Shown piece after piece: positions 7,117 to 15,423 of a stretch of DNA of 32,805 bases; position 1 is the stretch's first letter; the number at the start of each line of letters is the position of its first letter. The translations under genes were made by a program, and so were the position numbers. Source of the stretch: an uncultured Finegoldia sp. GTDB taxonomy: Bacteria; Bacillota; Clostridia; Tissierellales; Peptoniphilaceae. Where the stretch lies: positions 1-32,805 of the forward strand of contig NZ_CAAFUQ010000106.1 in the NCBI RefSeq assembly GCF_900766215.1. Reading direction: 5' to 3'. The notes under the pieces were generated by a model, which did no database searches, was not told the DNA's origin, and was given only the letters and a program-made list of their open reading frames with translations.

Positions 7117-7605
7117 TTATTTATCGTTAAATTTATCCTTTATATCTTCAATGATATTTTCAGGAACAAGTTCTGATATATCAGCGCCATACGAAGCTAT
7201 CTCTCTAACTATGGAAGATGACAAAAATGCATACTTACCATCAGCAACCAAAAACAATGTTTCTAACTCATCATTTAACTTCTTATTTGCTAAAGACATT
7301 TGCATTTCAGATTCAAAATCACTTACAGCACGTAGTCCCCTTATAATTGTACTACATCCTATTTGTTTTGCAAAATCAACAGTCAAACCCTCGAATTGAT
7401 GTACTTTAACATTTTTTAAATGTTTACATGACTTTTCAATCATTTCTACCCTTTTTTCAAGTGAAAAAGTGCTGTGTTTTTGTATGTTTTTTACAACAGC
7501 TACATTAACTTCTTCGAAAATTTTGGAGCTTCTTTCAATAATATCCATGTGTCCATTTGTTATAGGATCAAAACTTCCTGGATATAATACTTTAGTTTTA
7601 TTCAT
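7117..7605 (-). CDS. coaD: Phosphopantetheine adenylyltransferase
   Basis: CoaD transfers AMP from ATP to 4'-phosphopantetheine, giving dephospho-CoA in the fourth step of CoA synthesis. The nucleotidyltransferase signature TNGH is at 16-19 in YPGSFDPITNGHMDII. IIRGLRAVSDFESEMQM follows in the middle. The C-terminal SSSIVREIASYGADISELVP carries the ISSTxxR/K-type ATP-binding motif. The length of 162 residues is normal. Its ATG overlaps the end of rsmD by 8 bases (ATGAATAA), a coupling seen in many Firmicutes for the rsmD-coaD pair. The coaBC gene for earlier steps of the same pathway is at 24995-26161. Confidence 0.97.
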   Translation of the reverse strand: MNKTKVLYPGSFDPITNGHMDIIERSSKIFEEVNVAVVKNIQKHSTFSLEKRVEMIEKSCKHLKNVKVHQFEGLTVDFAKQIGCSTIIRGLRAVSDFESEMQMSLANKKLNDELETLFLVADGKYAFLSSSIVREIASYGADISELVPENIIEDIKDKFNDK

Positions 7606-8158
7606 TTTTATTCCTCAAAAAATACACATTCTTCTTTTTGCCATATTGTTTTTGTTTTTCAAGTTCCAAATTCCCAAAATAATCTATTGGTAATTCATTT
7701 TCAGATTCCAATATTACAAGACAATCTTTGTTTAATAATTCATTGTCTTCAAGCATTTTAATTGATTCCTCATAATAATTTAATCTTTCATACGGTGGGT
7801 CAATAAAAACATAGTCAAATTTTAAATTTTGCCTTTTGATATTTAATAAATTTTTTTTAAAATCACCTTTAAATACTTTTACGAAATCTTGAGATTTTGT
7901 ATGCTCAATATTGTCATTGATGCATTTAATATTATCATTTGAAGCTTCACTAAATACCACTAAATCGCATCCTCGACTAATAAATTCAATTCCAACAGCT
8001 CCACTTCCAGCAAATAAATCTAATGCCTTAGAATTAGGCTTCACTTGAAAAATCACACTGAATATAGCTTCTTTTATTTTTCCTTCTGTTGGCCTAGTAA
8101 ATCTATCCAAATCGGTATTTAAGTTCATACCTCTCATCTTACCTGAAATAACCTTCAT
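7598..8158 (-). CDS. rsmD: 16S rRNA (guanine(966)-N2)-methyltransferase
   Basis: RsmD methylates G966 of 16S rRNA during small-subunit assembly, using S-adenosylmethionine. The N-terminal KVISGKMRGMNL and RPTEGKIKEAIFSVI are family blocks. ALDLFAGSGAVGIEFISRG is the SAM-binding motif I, and FIDPPY near residue 120 is the catalytic (D/N)PPY motif. The 186 residues are full length. GAGGTGA precedes the ATG. The recG stop lies 8 bases upstream, so recG-rsmD-coaD is read as one unit. Confidence 0.96.
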   Translation of the reverse strand: MKVISGKMRGMNLNTDLDRFTRPTEGKIKEAIFSVIFQVKPNSKALDLFAGSGAVGIEFISRGCDLVVFSEASNDNIKCINDNIEHTKSQDFVKVFKGDFKKNLLNIKRQNLKFDYVFIDPPYERLNYYEESIKMLEDNELLNKDCLVILESENELPIDYFGNLELEKQKQYGKKKNVYFLRNKNE

Positions 8159-8166
8159 ATCTCACC

Positions 8167-10203
8167 TCAATTAAAAATTACATTTTCTAATAGTTTTTCT
8201 TCAAATTTATTAATTTCTTCATTCAAATAGAAATATTCTTTGGTTTTACATAAATCATTTTTGTGTATATATTCGGTAATTAATGCCGCTTTTTCAATCA
8301 AATCGTAGTCTTTTTCTAAATCTGCTATGTTTAAAAGCGGGATGCCTGATTGTCTAGTTCCAAGTAAATCACCACTACCTCTCATCATTAAATCTTTTTG
8401 TGATAATTCAAATCCACTATTTGTTTTGACCATAATATTCATTCTTTCGATTTGTTCATCCGAATGAGCATTATTAATCAAAATACAATACGATTGATCT
8501 GAAGACCTACCAACTCTTCCCCTTAGTTGGTGAAGTTGTGAAAGTCCAAATCTTTCTGCATTATATATAACAATTACATTTGCTTTTTTTACATTAACAC
8601 CAACTTCAATAACAGTCGTTGAAACTAATATTTTGGTTTTTCCATCTACAAAGTCTTTCATTACTTCTTCTTTCTCAGAAGATTTCATTTTACCGTGTAA
8701 CATTCCTACTGAAAAATCTGAAAAATATTCATTGTTAAGTCTATTATATAATTCTGTTACATTTTCCAAATCCAAAGTTTCTGATTCTTCTATCAATGGA
8801 CACACAATATACGCTTGAAATCCATTTTCTATTTGTTTTCTTATAAAAGCCGCTATCCTTTTCTCATAACTAAACCCAACAGAGTATGTTTCAATTATTT
8901 TTCGACCTTTAGGCATTTCATTTATCGTTGATATATCCAAATCTCCATAATAAGAAAGTGCTAATGTTCTTGGTATAGGAGTTGCAGTCATTACAAGAAC
9001 ATCTGGATTTTTCCCTTTGTCGGATATTTTCTTCCTTTGACCTACTCCAAACCTATGTTGCTCATCCGTAATTACAAGACCTAAGTTTTTAAAATCTACA
9101 AAATCCTGTATAATTGCATGAGTTCCAACTATAACATCAAAATACCCAGATTGTATGCCTTCTAAAACAGAATCTTTTTCTAATTTTGATAAATCAGACT
9201 TTAATAAACAAACCTTTAATCCAAACTTCGAGAAATCTTTCGATAAACTTTCGTAATGCTGTGTCGCTAAAATATCTGTGGGAGCCATAAAAGCTGATTG
9301 ATAACCACTACAATAAGATTTAATAATGGCTGCTTCAGCAACAATTGTCTTTCCACTTCCAACATCACCTTGAATTAATCTATTCATCCTCTTCTTAGAT
9401 ATCATATCTTTTTCAATATCTCTTATAGCATCTAATTGCCCTTTAGTTAGTTCAAATTTCAAAGATTTTATGAATTCATCAACGCTTTTATCAGTATCAA
9501 ACTTAATATAATTTTGATCATTTATTGAAGTTTTCATAGATTTCATTGCTAATTGCATTATAATAACTTCTTCAAGGACAAGTGCTGTTCTAGCTCTTTT
9601 AAATTGAGCATAGTCCACTGGTTTGTGTATGTTTTTGATGGCATTTCTTTTGTTTTCGATATCATAATTTTTAATCATACTATACGGAATAACACTTTTA
9701 ACTTCATCTATACAATGTTTCAGAGCAAAATCAATAAATTTAATCATATCGTTATTTGTTATACCTTTTTTTACTTTGTAAATAGGATAGATTATACCAA
9801 GTTTACCCCCGAAAGTCTTACTTAGTATAGGAGATGATATTTTAAATTGATTTTGAACTCTTTGTATCTTTCCATACAAATAATAAGTAGTATTTGGTAA
9901 AATTTGATTTCTAATAAAAGGTTGATTAAACCAAGAAACATTGATTTTTGATGTCTCATCGAAAGCAATAGCTGATGTTAAATTTAGATTTTTTCTTAAA
10001 TACTTAGTAATCGGTTTTGAAATGAACTTAACTTTTATTACACAATTTTCTTCATCACGTGTATCTGTAATATTTTTGATAATTGATCTATTTTCATATC
10101 TATAAGGAAAATAATTCAACAAATCATCTACACTAAAAATCCCCATAGAATTTAATACTTCTAATTTTTTCTTACCAATTCCTTTTATTTCTGAAAGTTT
10201 CAT
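8167..10203 (-). CDS. recG: ATP-dependent DNA helicase RecG
   Basis: RecG is a superfamily 2 helicase that regresses stalled replication forks and branch-migrates Holliday junctions. It has the N-terminal wedge/OB domain (about 1-200), Walker A GDVGSGKT, the DEQH box in TDEQHRFGVGQRKK, motif III TATPIPRTL, and the C-terminal helicase motifs VSTTVIEVGVNV and HQLRGRVGR. At 678 residues it is full length. GGTGA lies before the ATG. A large hairpin with a U7 tract ends only 12 bases upstream of the start codon, so transcription from the dak-like gene should be reduced here. Confidence 0.98.
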   Translation of the reverse strand: MKLSEIKGIGKKKLEVLNSMGIFSVDDLLNYFPYRYENRSIIKNITDTRDEENCVIKVKFISKPITKYLRKNLNLTSAIAFDETSKINVSWFNQPFIRNQILPNTTYYLYGKIQRVQNQFKISSPILSKTFGGKLGIIYPIYKVKKGITNNDMIKFIDFALKHCIDEVKSVIPYSMIKNYDIENKRNAIKNIHKPVDYAQFKRARTALVLEEVIIMQLAMKSMKTSINDQNYIKFDTDKSVDEFIKSLKFELTKGQLDAIRDIEKDMISKKRMNRLIQGDVGSGKTIVAEAAIIKSYCSGYQSAFMAPTDILATQHYESLSKDFSKFGLKVCLLKSDLSKLEKDSVLEGIQSGYFDVIVGTHAIIQDFVDFKNLGLVITDEQHRFGVGQRKKISDKGKNPDVLVMTATPIPRTLALSYYGDLDISTINEMPKGRKIIETYSVGFSYEKRIAAFIRKQIENGFQAYIVCPLIEESETLDLENVTELYNRLNNEYFSDFSVGMLHGKMKSSEKEEVMKDFVDGKTKILVSTTVIEVGVNVKKANVIVIYNAERFGLSQLHQLRGRVGRSSDQSYCILINNAHSDEQIERMNIMVKTNSGFELSQKDLMMRGSGDLLGTRQSGIPLLNIADLEKDYDLIEKAALITEYIHKNDLCKTKEYFYLNEEINKFEEKLLENVIFN

Positions 10204-10215
10204 AACTCACCACAC

Positions 10216-10290
10216 AAAAAAACCTTACAATAAAACATACAAGTAATAGACCGATTATAATCGATCTATTACTTGTAATTATTTGTAAGG
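10216..10290 (-). terminator. Nested hairpin terminator or attenuator between fakA and recG
   Basis: On the minus strand an outer stem CCTTACAA/TTGTAAGG (10283-10290 with 10223-10230) encloses an inner 18-base-pair hairpin at 10239-10276 (ACAAGTAATAGA arms, one mismatch). A T7 run (10216-10222) follows directly. The hairpin starts 3 bases after the fakA stop codon. The recG ATG follows 12 bases after the T-run, leaving no room for a promoter in between. Confidence 0.85.
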
Positions 10291-10292
10291 AG

Positions 10293-11918
10293 TTATTCTA
10301 TTGAGAATACATAATAATACAAAGGTTGAGAGCCTTCAACAACCTCAATATCAATATCCTTATATTCTTCTTCCAAACTATCCTTTAACTTATTTGCTAT
10401 CATTTCATCACAGCCTTCACCGTAATAAATTGTTATTAAAGAATCATCCTTTTGAATTAATTGTCTCAATAAATCCATTGAAACCTTATTAATATCATTT
10501 CCAACGGCTCTTATATTTTTTTGATCTAGTCCAATGATATCATCTTTTTTAACTTTTATATCTGACATATTTAAATCTTTTACAGCAAATGTAACTTCAC
10601 CAGTTTTTACTGTAGATATAACATCATTAAAAGTATTAAAGTTATCTTCAGCACTAGCTTCTTCGTTGAAAGCTAAAAGTGCAGAGATAGATTGTGGTAC
10701 CGCCTTTGTTTCTATAACATATACATCCTTGTCAACTATTTGTTTTGCTTGATTAGCGGATAATATAATATTTTTATTATTAGGGAAAACAAATACTGAT
10801 TTAGCATTTACTTTCTCAATGGCGTTTACTATATCTTCTGTTGAAGGATTCATTGTTTGACCACCTGTAATCACTTCATCTACATTCAACATTTCAAAAA
10901 CTTTACTGAAGCCTTTTCCACTACTTACAACAACAAAGCCAAAATCTTTTTCCGGTTCTGATGTTTTTTCAAAAGCTTTATTTATTTCTTCTTCAGTGGA
11001 GTGCAAGTTTTGATGTTGCAACCTCATATTATCTATTTTGATATCTTTTAAAGCTCCCAATTCCATAGCTATTTCTAGAACTTTTCCAGGATTATTCGTA
11101 TGAATATGAGTTTTGATTACCCCATCACCTTTTACAACTAATAAACAATCACCAAAATTTTCTAATTTTGATCTATATGAGTTTTCATCTGCATCAGTCA
11201 TTATGAAAAATTCAGTACAATATCCAAATTCAATTTCTTCATCTGATACTACGTTCGTATTTTCTGTTATTGTTCTAGAAGATTCATCTATTATTGTTTC
11301 GGAGATTAATTTTTCATTGTCGTAATTTAATACTCCTTCCAAAAATAACATTAATCCTTGGCCACCAGCATCAACTACATCAGCTTCTTTCAAAACAGGT
11401 AACATTTCTTTGGTTTTAAGAAGTGCCTTATTACCTTCTGAAATAATATCTGTCAAAAATTCTTTTACATCTTCATAATTTTGATAGTTTTGTTCAGCAA
11501 ACTCTCCCATGCATCTCGAAACTGTAAGAATAGTTCCTTCTGTAGGTTTCATTACAGCTTTATATGCAGTTTTATAACTTTCGACAAATCCGTCTCTTAA
11601 TGCAAATATATTAAATTCTGTATAATCCTTAAATCCATTATAAAAACCTCTCATTATTTGAGAAGTGATAACTCCAGAATTACCTCTAGCTCCCATTAGA
11701 GAACCATCACTCATAGCTTTAGCCAAATTTGCAATAGTCAAATCAGCCACATTATTTACTTTAGAAATAGCTGATTTTATTGTTAATGTCATATTAGTAC
11801 CAGTATCTCCATCAGGCACAGGAAATACATTTAAGCTATTTACAATTTCTCTTTTATTTTCTAAGTTCTTAAATCCCGCTAGAAGGCAATTCTTGAACAG
11901 TGTTGCGTCATTTTTCAT
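10293..11918 (-). CDS. fakA: DAK2-domain kinase, YloV/FakA-like (fatty-acid kinase catalytic subunit)
   Basis: FakA-type proteins phosphorylate fatty acids delivered by FakB carrier proteins, so that exogenous fatty acids can enter phospholipids. The N-terminal DhaL/DAK2 domain (about 1-200) has NVFPVPDGDTGTNM (Mg-ATP site Asp residues), SLMGARGNSGVITSQI and VVDAGGQGLM. A central domain (about 225-305) contains GYCTEFFI and THIHTNNPGK, and a C-terminal DegV-like region follows. Length 541 is typical for YloV/FakA. No FakB (DegV) gene is in the window. Upstream, an Asp23-family gene ends 8 bases before this start, the yloU-yloV order of B. subtilis. AGGAGG precedes the ATG. Domain calls are firm; the fatty-acid substrate follows from the family. 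Confidence 0.92.
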   Translation of the reverse strand: MKNDATLFKNCLLAGFKNLENKREIVNSLNVFPVPDGDTGTNMTLTIKSAISKVNNVADLTIANLAKAMSDGSLMGARGNSGVITSQIMRGFYNGFKDYTEFNIFALRDGFVESYKTAYKAVMKPTEGTILTVSRCMGEFAEQNYQNYEDVKEFLTDIISEGNKALLKTKEMLPVLKEADVVDAGGQGLMLFLEGVLNYDNEKLISETIIDESSRTITENTNVVSDEEIEFGYCTEFFIMTDADENSYRSKLENFGDCLLVVKGDGVIKTHIHTNNPGKVLEIAMELGALKDIKIDNMRLQHQNLHSTEEEINKAFEKTSEPEKDFGFVVVSSGKGFSKVFEMLNVDEVITGGQTMNPSTEDIVNAIEKVNAKSVFVFPNNKNIILSANQAKQIVDKDVYVIETKAVPQSISALLAFNEEASAEDNFNTFNDVISTVKTGEVTFAVKDLNMSDIKVKKDDIIGLDQKNIRAVGNDINKVSMDLLRQLIQKDDSLITIYYGEGCDEMIANKLKDSLEEEYKDIDIEVVEGSQPLYYYVFSIE

Positions 11919-11926
11919 TGTGCCTC

Positions 11927-12289
11927 CTATTTTTCTTCGTTTATTCTCATATCTTGAACAAGAACATTAACACATTCAACTTCAAGACCTGTCTTGTTTT
12001 CTACACTATATTTAACTGTATCAATAATATTTTGGCAAACTACAGCAATTTTAGTACCATATTCCAAAACAACAGTCAAATCAATTATGATTTTATTGTT
12101 TTTTGAGTAAACTTTTACTCCCTTACTCATATTTTCTTTATTGAGTAACATTAAAAATCCATCCGACAAATTTTTATAAGCTAATCCTACAATTCCATAA
12201 CAAGTCATAGCTGTTTCACTAGCAATAGTTCTAACGATATTATCTGATATTAATATTGAACCATATTCGTTATCAATTTTAGTAGTCAT
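11927..12289 (-). CDS. Asp23/Gls24 family envelope-stress protein (YloU)
   Basis: This is a 120-residue soluble protein of the Asp23/Gls24 family, whose members form membrane-tethered layers and are linked to cell-wall stress. The family core is visible: YGSILISDNIVRTIASETAM, then GIVGL, and a C-terminal block VVLEYGTKIAVVCQNIIDTVKYSVENKTG. There is no signal peptide or membrane span, so any membrane attachment would need an AmaP-like partner that is not seen here. It lies directly before the fakA gene and is divergent from rpmB, as in B. subtilis yloU-yloV. AGGAGG precedes the ATG. Confidence 0.93.
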   Translation of the reverse strand: MTTKIDNEYGSILISDNIVRTIASETAMTCYGIVGLAYKNLSDGFLMLLNKENMSKGVKVYSKNNKIIIDLTVVLEYGTKIAVVCQNIIDTVKYSVENKTGLEVECVNVLVQDMRINEEK

Positions 12290-12322
12290 ATTACCTCCTA
12301 TATTGTGATACTCATTAGTTAT

Positions 12323-12352
12323 ATTATACTCTTTTAATGTTTAAGATTCTAA
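12323..12352 (-). promoter_or_regulatory. Predicted promoter of the Asp23-fakA unit
   Basis: On the minus strand a perfect TATAAT (12323-12328) is preceded at 18 bases by TTAGAA (12347-12352). The -35 is weak. The start codon is 33 bases downstream. Confidence 0.55.
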
Positions 12353-12400
12353 TTTACATATTAATACTATATTATTATAACATATTTTAGCGTTAAAAGC

Positions 12401-12430
12401 TTGAAATTCAGTTTTAAAGTATGCTATAAT
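12401..12430 (+). promoter_or_regulatory. Predicted sigma-A promoter of rpmB
   Basis: TTGAAA (12401-12406) is followed after 18 bases by TATAAT (12425-12430), which is also an extended -10 (TGCTATAAT). The rpmB start is 38 bases downstream. Confidence 0.82.
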
Positions 12431-12468
12431 ATCAAGAGACATTTGAAAAAGAACCAGGAGGTGTAATT

Positions 12469-12684
12469 ATGTCCAAAAAATGTGAAATTTGTGGTAAATC
12501 AAGAAGTTTCGGAAATAATAGATCATTTTCTTTAAGATCTTCAAATAGAAGCTGGGCTCCTAACATTAGAAAAGTAAGAGCTTTAGTTGATGGAAAGCCA
12601 AAAAGAATCAATGTATGCACTAGATGCTTAAGATCAGGTTTAGTTGAGAGACCTCAATTCATCAAAACAACAGAAGAAGAATAA
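12469..12684 (+). CDS. rpmB: 50S ribosomal protein L28
   Basis: L28 is a small structural protein of the large ribosomal subunit. The 71 residues carry the conserved SKKCEICGK start, the basic SSNRSWAPNIRKVR stretch and the second Cys pair CTRC. The two CxxC pairs (C5/C8 and C44/C47 by family pattern) indicate the zinc-binding form, as opposed to the zinc-free paralogue used under zinc shortage. AGGAGG precedes the ATG. The gene is a single-gene transcription unit with its own promoter and terminator. It sits between the divergent Asp23-fakA unit and the convergent thiN, as in the spoVM-rpmB-yloU region of Bacillus, but without spoVM. Confidence 0.97.
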   Translation: MSKKCEICGKSRSFGNNRSFSLRSSNRSWAPNIRKVRALVDGKPKRINVCTRCLRSGLVERPQFIKTTEEE

Positions 12685-12688
12685 AATT

Positions 12689-12710
12689 AAGAGTCGAGAT
12701 TTCGACTCTT
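12689..12710. terminator. Terminator after rpmB, shared with thiN
   Basis: The stem AAGAGTCGA/TCGACTCTT (12689-12697 with 12702-12710) has a GATT loop and is followed by TTTT on the plus strand (T6 from 12709). The left flank AAAATTAA gives a weaker U-tract on the minus strand, so it probably also ends the long operon that finishes with thiN. Confidence 0.9.
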
Positions 12711-12712
12711 TT

Positions 12713-13345
12713 TTAATCTCTAGAATCAATTAAAAGGCCATACCCCTCTAATAATTCTATATATGCTTTTTTATCTTTAATTTTATTGCTTATAGTCAAT
12801 GTCGAGCAGAAATCCACATCTAATAAATCACTGTCGTATTCAAATCCATCTAATTTCAATTTCATTCCATTATTCGATAATACAATAATAGAAATATAAT
12901 CGTATTTCATAACACATTCGACACTCTTGCCTAAGAATTTAATTATATTGTTGTTTCCTACAAATATAAGTTCAATCCCATTATCAAAGCATTTTTTTGA
13001 ATAAATTAGATTTGAAATAGTATGATCCAATCTGGTTCCAGTAGCACCAAATGCATAAATTTTTGTGCAGTTTTTTTCAATCAAAATGTTTATTGCCGCT
13101 TCAAAATCAGTAAAATCCTTCTTGCAATTATATTCTTGAAAAATCTTATCATTTTTCTCTAAGAAGTTTTTGTCCTCTACTTTTATCGAATCAAAATCTC
13201 CTATTGCAAAATCAAAATCTTTGTTGTAGGTGGTAAAATATTTCGTACCACCATCGACAGCAATTTTTATATCAGATTTTTCATAATACTCTTCAAATAT
13301 GTTTTTATCGGATAATTCCCCTGCACAGCAAATTAAACCAATCAT
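12713..13345 (-). CDS. thiN: Thiamine pyrophosphokinase
   Basis: ThiN converts thiamine plus ATP to thiamine pyrophosphate in one step, which is the salvage route. Family motifs are visible: AVDGGTKYF at about 30-38, FAIGDFDSIK, the acidic KKDFTDFEAAINIL and the ATP-site AFGATGTRLDHTISNL. The 210 residues are full length. The start overlaps the end of thiT by 4 bases (ATGA), so uptake and activation of thiamine are translated together. It is the last gene of a run that begins at rnr. No TPP riboswitch is present in front of thiT or thiN. Confidence 0.95.
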   Translation of the reverse strand: MIGLICCAGELSDKNIFEEYYEKSDIKIAVDGGTKYFTTYNKDFDFAIGDFDSIKVEDKNFLEKNDKIFQEYNCKKDFTDFEAAINILIEKNCTKIYAFGATGTRLDHTISNLIYSKKCFDNGIELIFVGNNNIIKFLGKSVECVMKYDYISIIVLSNNGMKLKLDGFEYDSDLLDVDFCSTLTISNKIKDKKAYIELLEGYGLLIDSRD

Positions 13346-13881
13346 TTTTTACTTACCTTAGATACAGGTTTAATTAAAATCAATATTACTACTATAGCAA
13401 TAATTCCATTAGGAACTATATAAGTTATATTATACAAGAATGATCCTAACAATGCTGGTATATCCTTAGGAAGAGTATCTTTAAAAAAGACATAACCACT
13501 TAATATTGCAGCCACACCTCTCATTAAAACTGCAAATATACATGCTAAAATCATTTTAAAATTAATTTTACCACTTAATGTATCTTTATTACATCCTAAT
13601 CCTGATAGTCCAAGGGCCATATAAGCAACTGGATAATCAAGCAAATATTGTACAGGATGAATAACATAAGAATCAACAAAACTATCTAAAATCCCATACA
13701 TTAATCCAATTATAATTCCAGGCTTCAATCCCCATCTAAGTCCAAACAATAAAATAGGGACATATCCAGCCAAAGAAATAGATCCTCCCCTTGGCATCTT
13801 AAAAATAACAATACTATTTAATACAGCTGTGAGAGCCAATGTTATAGCTCCTTCAACCATAAACTTCAAATTTTTATTCAA
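13342..13881 (-). CDS. thiT: ECF-type thiamine transporter substrate-binding subunit ThiT
   Basis: ThiT is the S-component that captures thiamine at the membrane and docks with the shared EcfA-EcfA'-EcfT energizing module, none of which is encoded here. The 179 residues form about six hydrophobic spans. SLAGYVPILLFGLRWGLKPG and the HPVQYLLDYPVAYMALGLSG segment are characteristic of the family. The start is TTG (13879-13881), supported by AGGAGG five bases upstream; no internal Met has a comparable site. The ribosome binding site lies just after the rpe stop codon. ThiT sits between rpe and thiN, an insertion relative to the Bacillus order, and makes a thiamine salvage pair with thiN. Confidence 0.93.
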   Translation of the reverse strand: MNKNLKFMVEGAITLALTAVLNSIVIFKMPRGGSISLAGYVPILLFGLRWGLKPGIIIGLMYGILDSFVDSYVIHPVQYLLDYPVAYMALGLSGLGCNKDTLSGKINFKMILACIFAVLMRGVAAILSGYVFFKDTLPKDIPALLGSFLYNITYIVPNGIIAIVVILILIKPVSKVSKK

Positions 13882-13891
13882 TTAGTCCTCC

Positions 13892-14545
13892 TTATTTTAG
13901 TTTTTGATTGTATATATCTAATTGCGATTCTATATTTTCGTTAAAAACATCAGAACCGCTAACTATCAAGTCAGCTCCTGATTCCAATACTTTATCTACA
14001 TTTGATGTCTTAACTCCACCATCTACTTCCAATATAATATCCCTTTCTGATAAATCAATCATTTTTCTCGTATCTTTTAATTTTATATATTGACTTTCAA
14101 TAAATGATTGACCTCCAAAACCAGGATTTACACTCATTACAAGGATTATATCCAAATCATCAATTATATATTTACAACATTCTAATCCAGTTGATGGATT
14201 TAATGCCAGTCCACATTTTTTGCCTGCTTTATGAACTGTTTGGATAACTCTATGAGGGTGAAAAGTAGCTTCCGGATGAAATGTAATTATATCAGCTCCT
14301 GCATTTATAATTTCATCAATTATATCTTCAGGTTTATTAACCATCAAATGACAATCAAGAATAAATTCTGGATATTTTTGTCTGATTTGTTTTATTACTG
14401 CTGACCCAAAAGATATGTTCGGTACGAAATTTCCATCCATTACATCAAGATGCAAATATTTTATTCCTTTATTTTTTAATATCTCTAAATTTTTTTCTAA
14501 CTCAAAAAAGTTACAAGCCAATAAAGACGGACTTAAATAAGCCAT
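13892..14545 (-). CDS. rpe: Ribulose-phosphate 3-epimerase
   Basis: Rpe interconverts D-ribulose 5-phosphate and D-xylulose 5-phosphate in the non-oxidative pentose phosphate pathway. It is a TIM barrel with visible metal ligands H32 and D34 (in HLDVMDGNFVPN), H66 (in CHLMV) and D175 (in EVDGGV). MSVNPGFGGQSF is the phosphate-loop signature. The 217 residues are full length. The start codon shares one base with the rsgA stop (TAATG). The prpC-prkC-rsgA-rpe-thiN order is the one known from B. subtilis. An AGGAGG site lies inside the rsgA 3' end. Confidence 0.97.
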   Translation of the reverse strand: MAYLSPSLLACNFFELEKNLEILKNKGIKYLHLDVMDGNFVPNISFGSAVIKQIRQKYPEFILDCHLMVNKPEDIIDEIINAGADIITFHPEATFHPHRVIQTVHKAGKKCGLALNPSTGLECCKYIIDDLDIILVMSVNPGFGGQSFIESQYIKLKDTRKMIDLSERDIILEVDGGVKTSNVDKVLESGADLIVSGSDVFNENIESQLDIYNQKLK

Positions 14546-15423
14546 TAATACCTCCTAATTTTTTCGTATTCTTCAACAATTTTCAAATAATTATCATATC
14601 TACTTTTAGATATAACTCCTTTTTCAACAAGCTTTTTTATTTCACATTTTGGTTCATTAATGTGATCACAATTATTAAATTTACATTTGTCGCTATTTGC
14701 TTTAAATTCAATAAAATTTTTCTTGATTTCTGATTTATCATCTAAAAATGACAAATCAAAAGAACTAAAACCAGGTGTATCTAGTACATATGTGTCTTCA
14801 TCAACCATTTTTATTTCGATGTGTCTAGTAGTCTGCTTTCCTCTTTGAGTTTTATCGCTTATTTTACCAGATACAAAATCTTCATTAGGAAATAATTTTT
14901 TCAATGTACTTGATTTTCCGGCTCCGCTTGGACCAATTACACAGCTTATGTGATTTTTAAATTCGTTTAATAATTCATTGTTAACATCAGTATTTTGGTT
15001 TGAGTTGAATATTACTTTATAACCTATATTTCTGTATATATCAGAATAACTCTGCATTTCATCTTCAGTCAATAAATCACACTTATTAAAAACAATTACA
15101 CAATCTAAATTGTTTTTTTCTATCATTATTAAATATTTGTCTAATAACATCAGATTAATATTAGGTGATTTTATACTGGATAAAACGAAGCATTTATCAA
15201 CATTGCTTACTTCTGGTCTATGGAGAAGCACCGATCTTGGATGTATATTTAAAATAAATCCAAGACCATTTTCTATATGAATGTCTACTTTATCTCCTAC
15301 AACTGGAGTTATTTTTTTGTTTCTAAAATTCCCCTTGGCTTTTGAAGGATAAACTTCATTTCCAACACTCACATAAAACAATTCTCTTTGGATTTTTGTA
15401 ATTACACCTGTTTTATCCGACAT
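14545..15423 (-). CDS. rsgA: Ribosome small-subunit-dependent GTPase A
   Basis: RsgA (CpgA/YloQ) is a circularly permuted GTPase that checks late maturation of the 30S subunit. The permuted order is visible: G4 NKCD at 113-116, then the G1 loop GPSGAGKSS at 164-172, then G3 DTPG at 215-218. An N-terminal OB fold occupies about 1-70. A C-terminal zinc motif has C247, C252, H254 and C260. The 292 residues are full length. It overlaps prkC by 11 bases (ATGTCGGATAA). In B. subtilis the homologue is a known PrkC substrate, which fits the arrangement here. Confidence 0.97.
   Translation of the reverse strand: MSDKTGVITKIQRELFYVSVGNEVYPSKAKGNFRNKKITPVVGDKVDIHIENGLGFILNIHPRSVLLHRPEVSNVDKCFVLSSIKSPNINLMLLDKYLIMIEKNNLDCVIVFNKCDLLTEDEMQSYSDIYRNIGYKVIFNSNQNTDVNNELLNEFKNHISCVIGPSGAGKSSTLKKLFPNEDFVSGKISDKTQRGKQTTRHIEIKMVDEDTYVLDTPGFSSFDLSFLDDKSEIKKNFIEFKANSDKCKFNNCDHINEPKCEIKKLVEKGVISKSRYDNYLKIVEEYEKIRRY

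Noticed and set aside
12432..12620. Minus-strand 62-residue frame over rpmB
   Set aside because: It is a shadow of the unmistakable L28 gene, with no ribosome binding site.
12685..12712. spoVM-like microgene between rpmB and thiN
   Set aside because: The 28-base gap is wholly occupied by the terminator, so there is no room for a 26-residue frame.
13882..13891. Possible TPP riboswitch in front of thiT
   Set aside because: Only 10 bases separate rpe and thiT, and no CUGAGA-type THI core was seen in the rpe 3' end.
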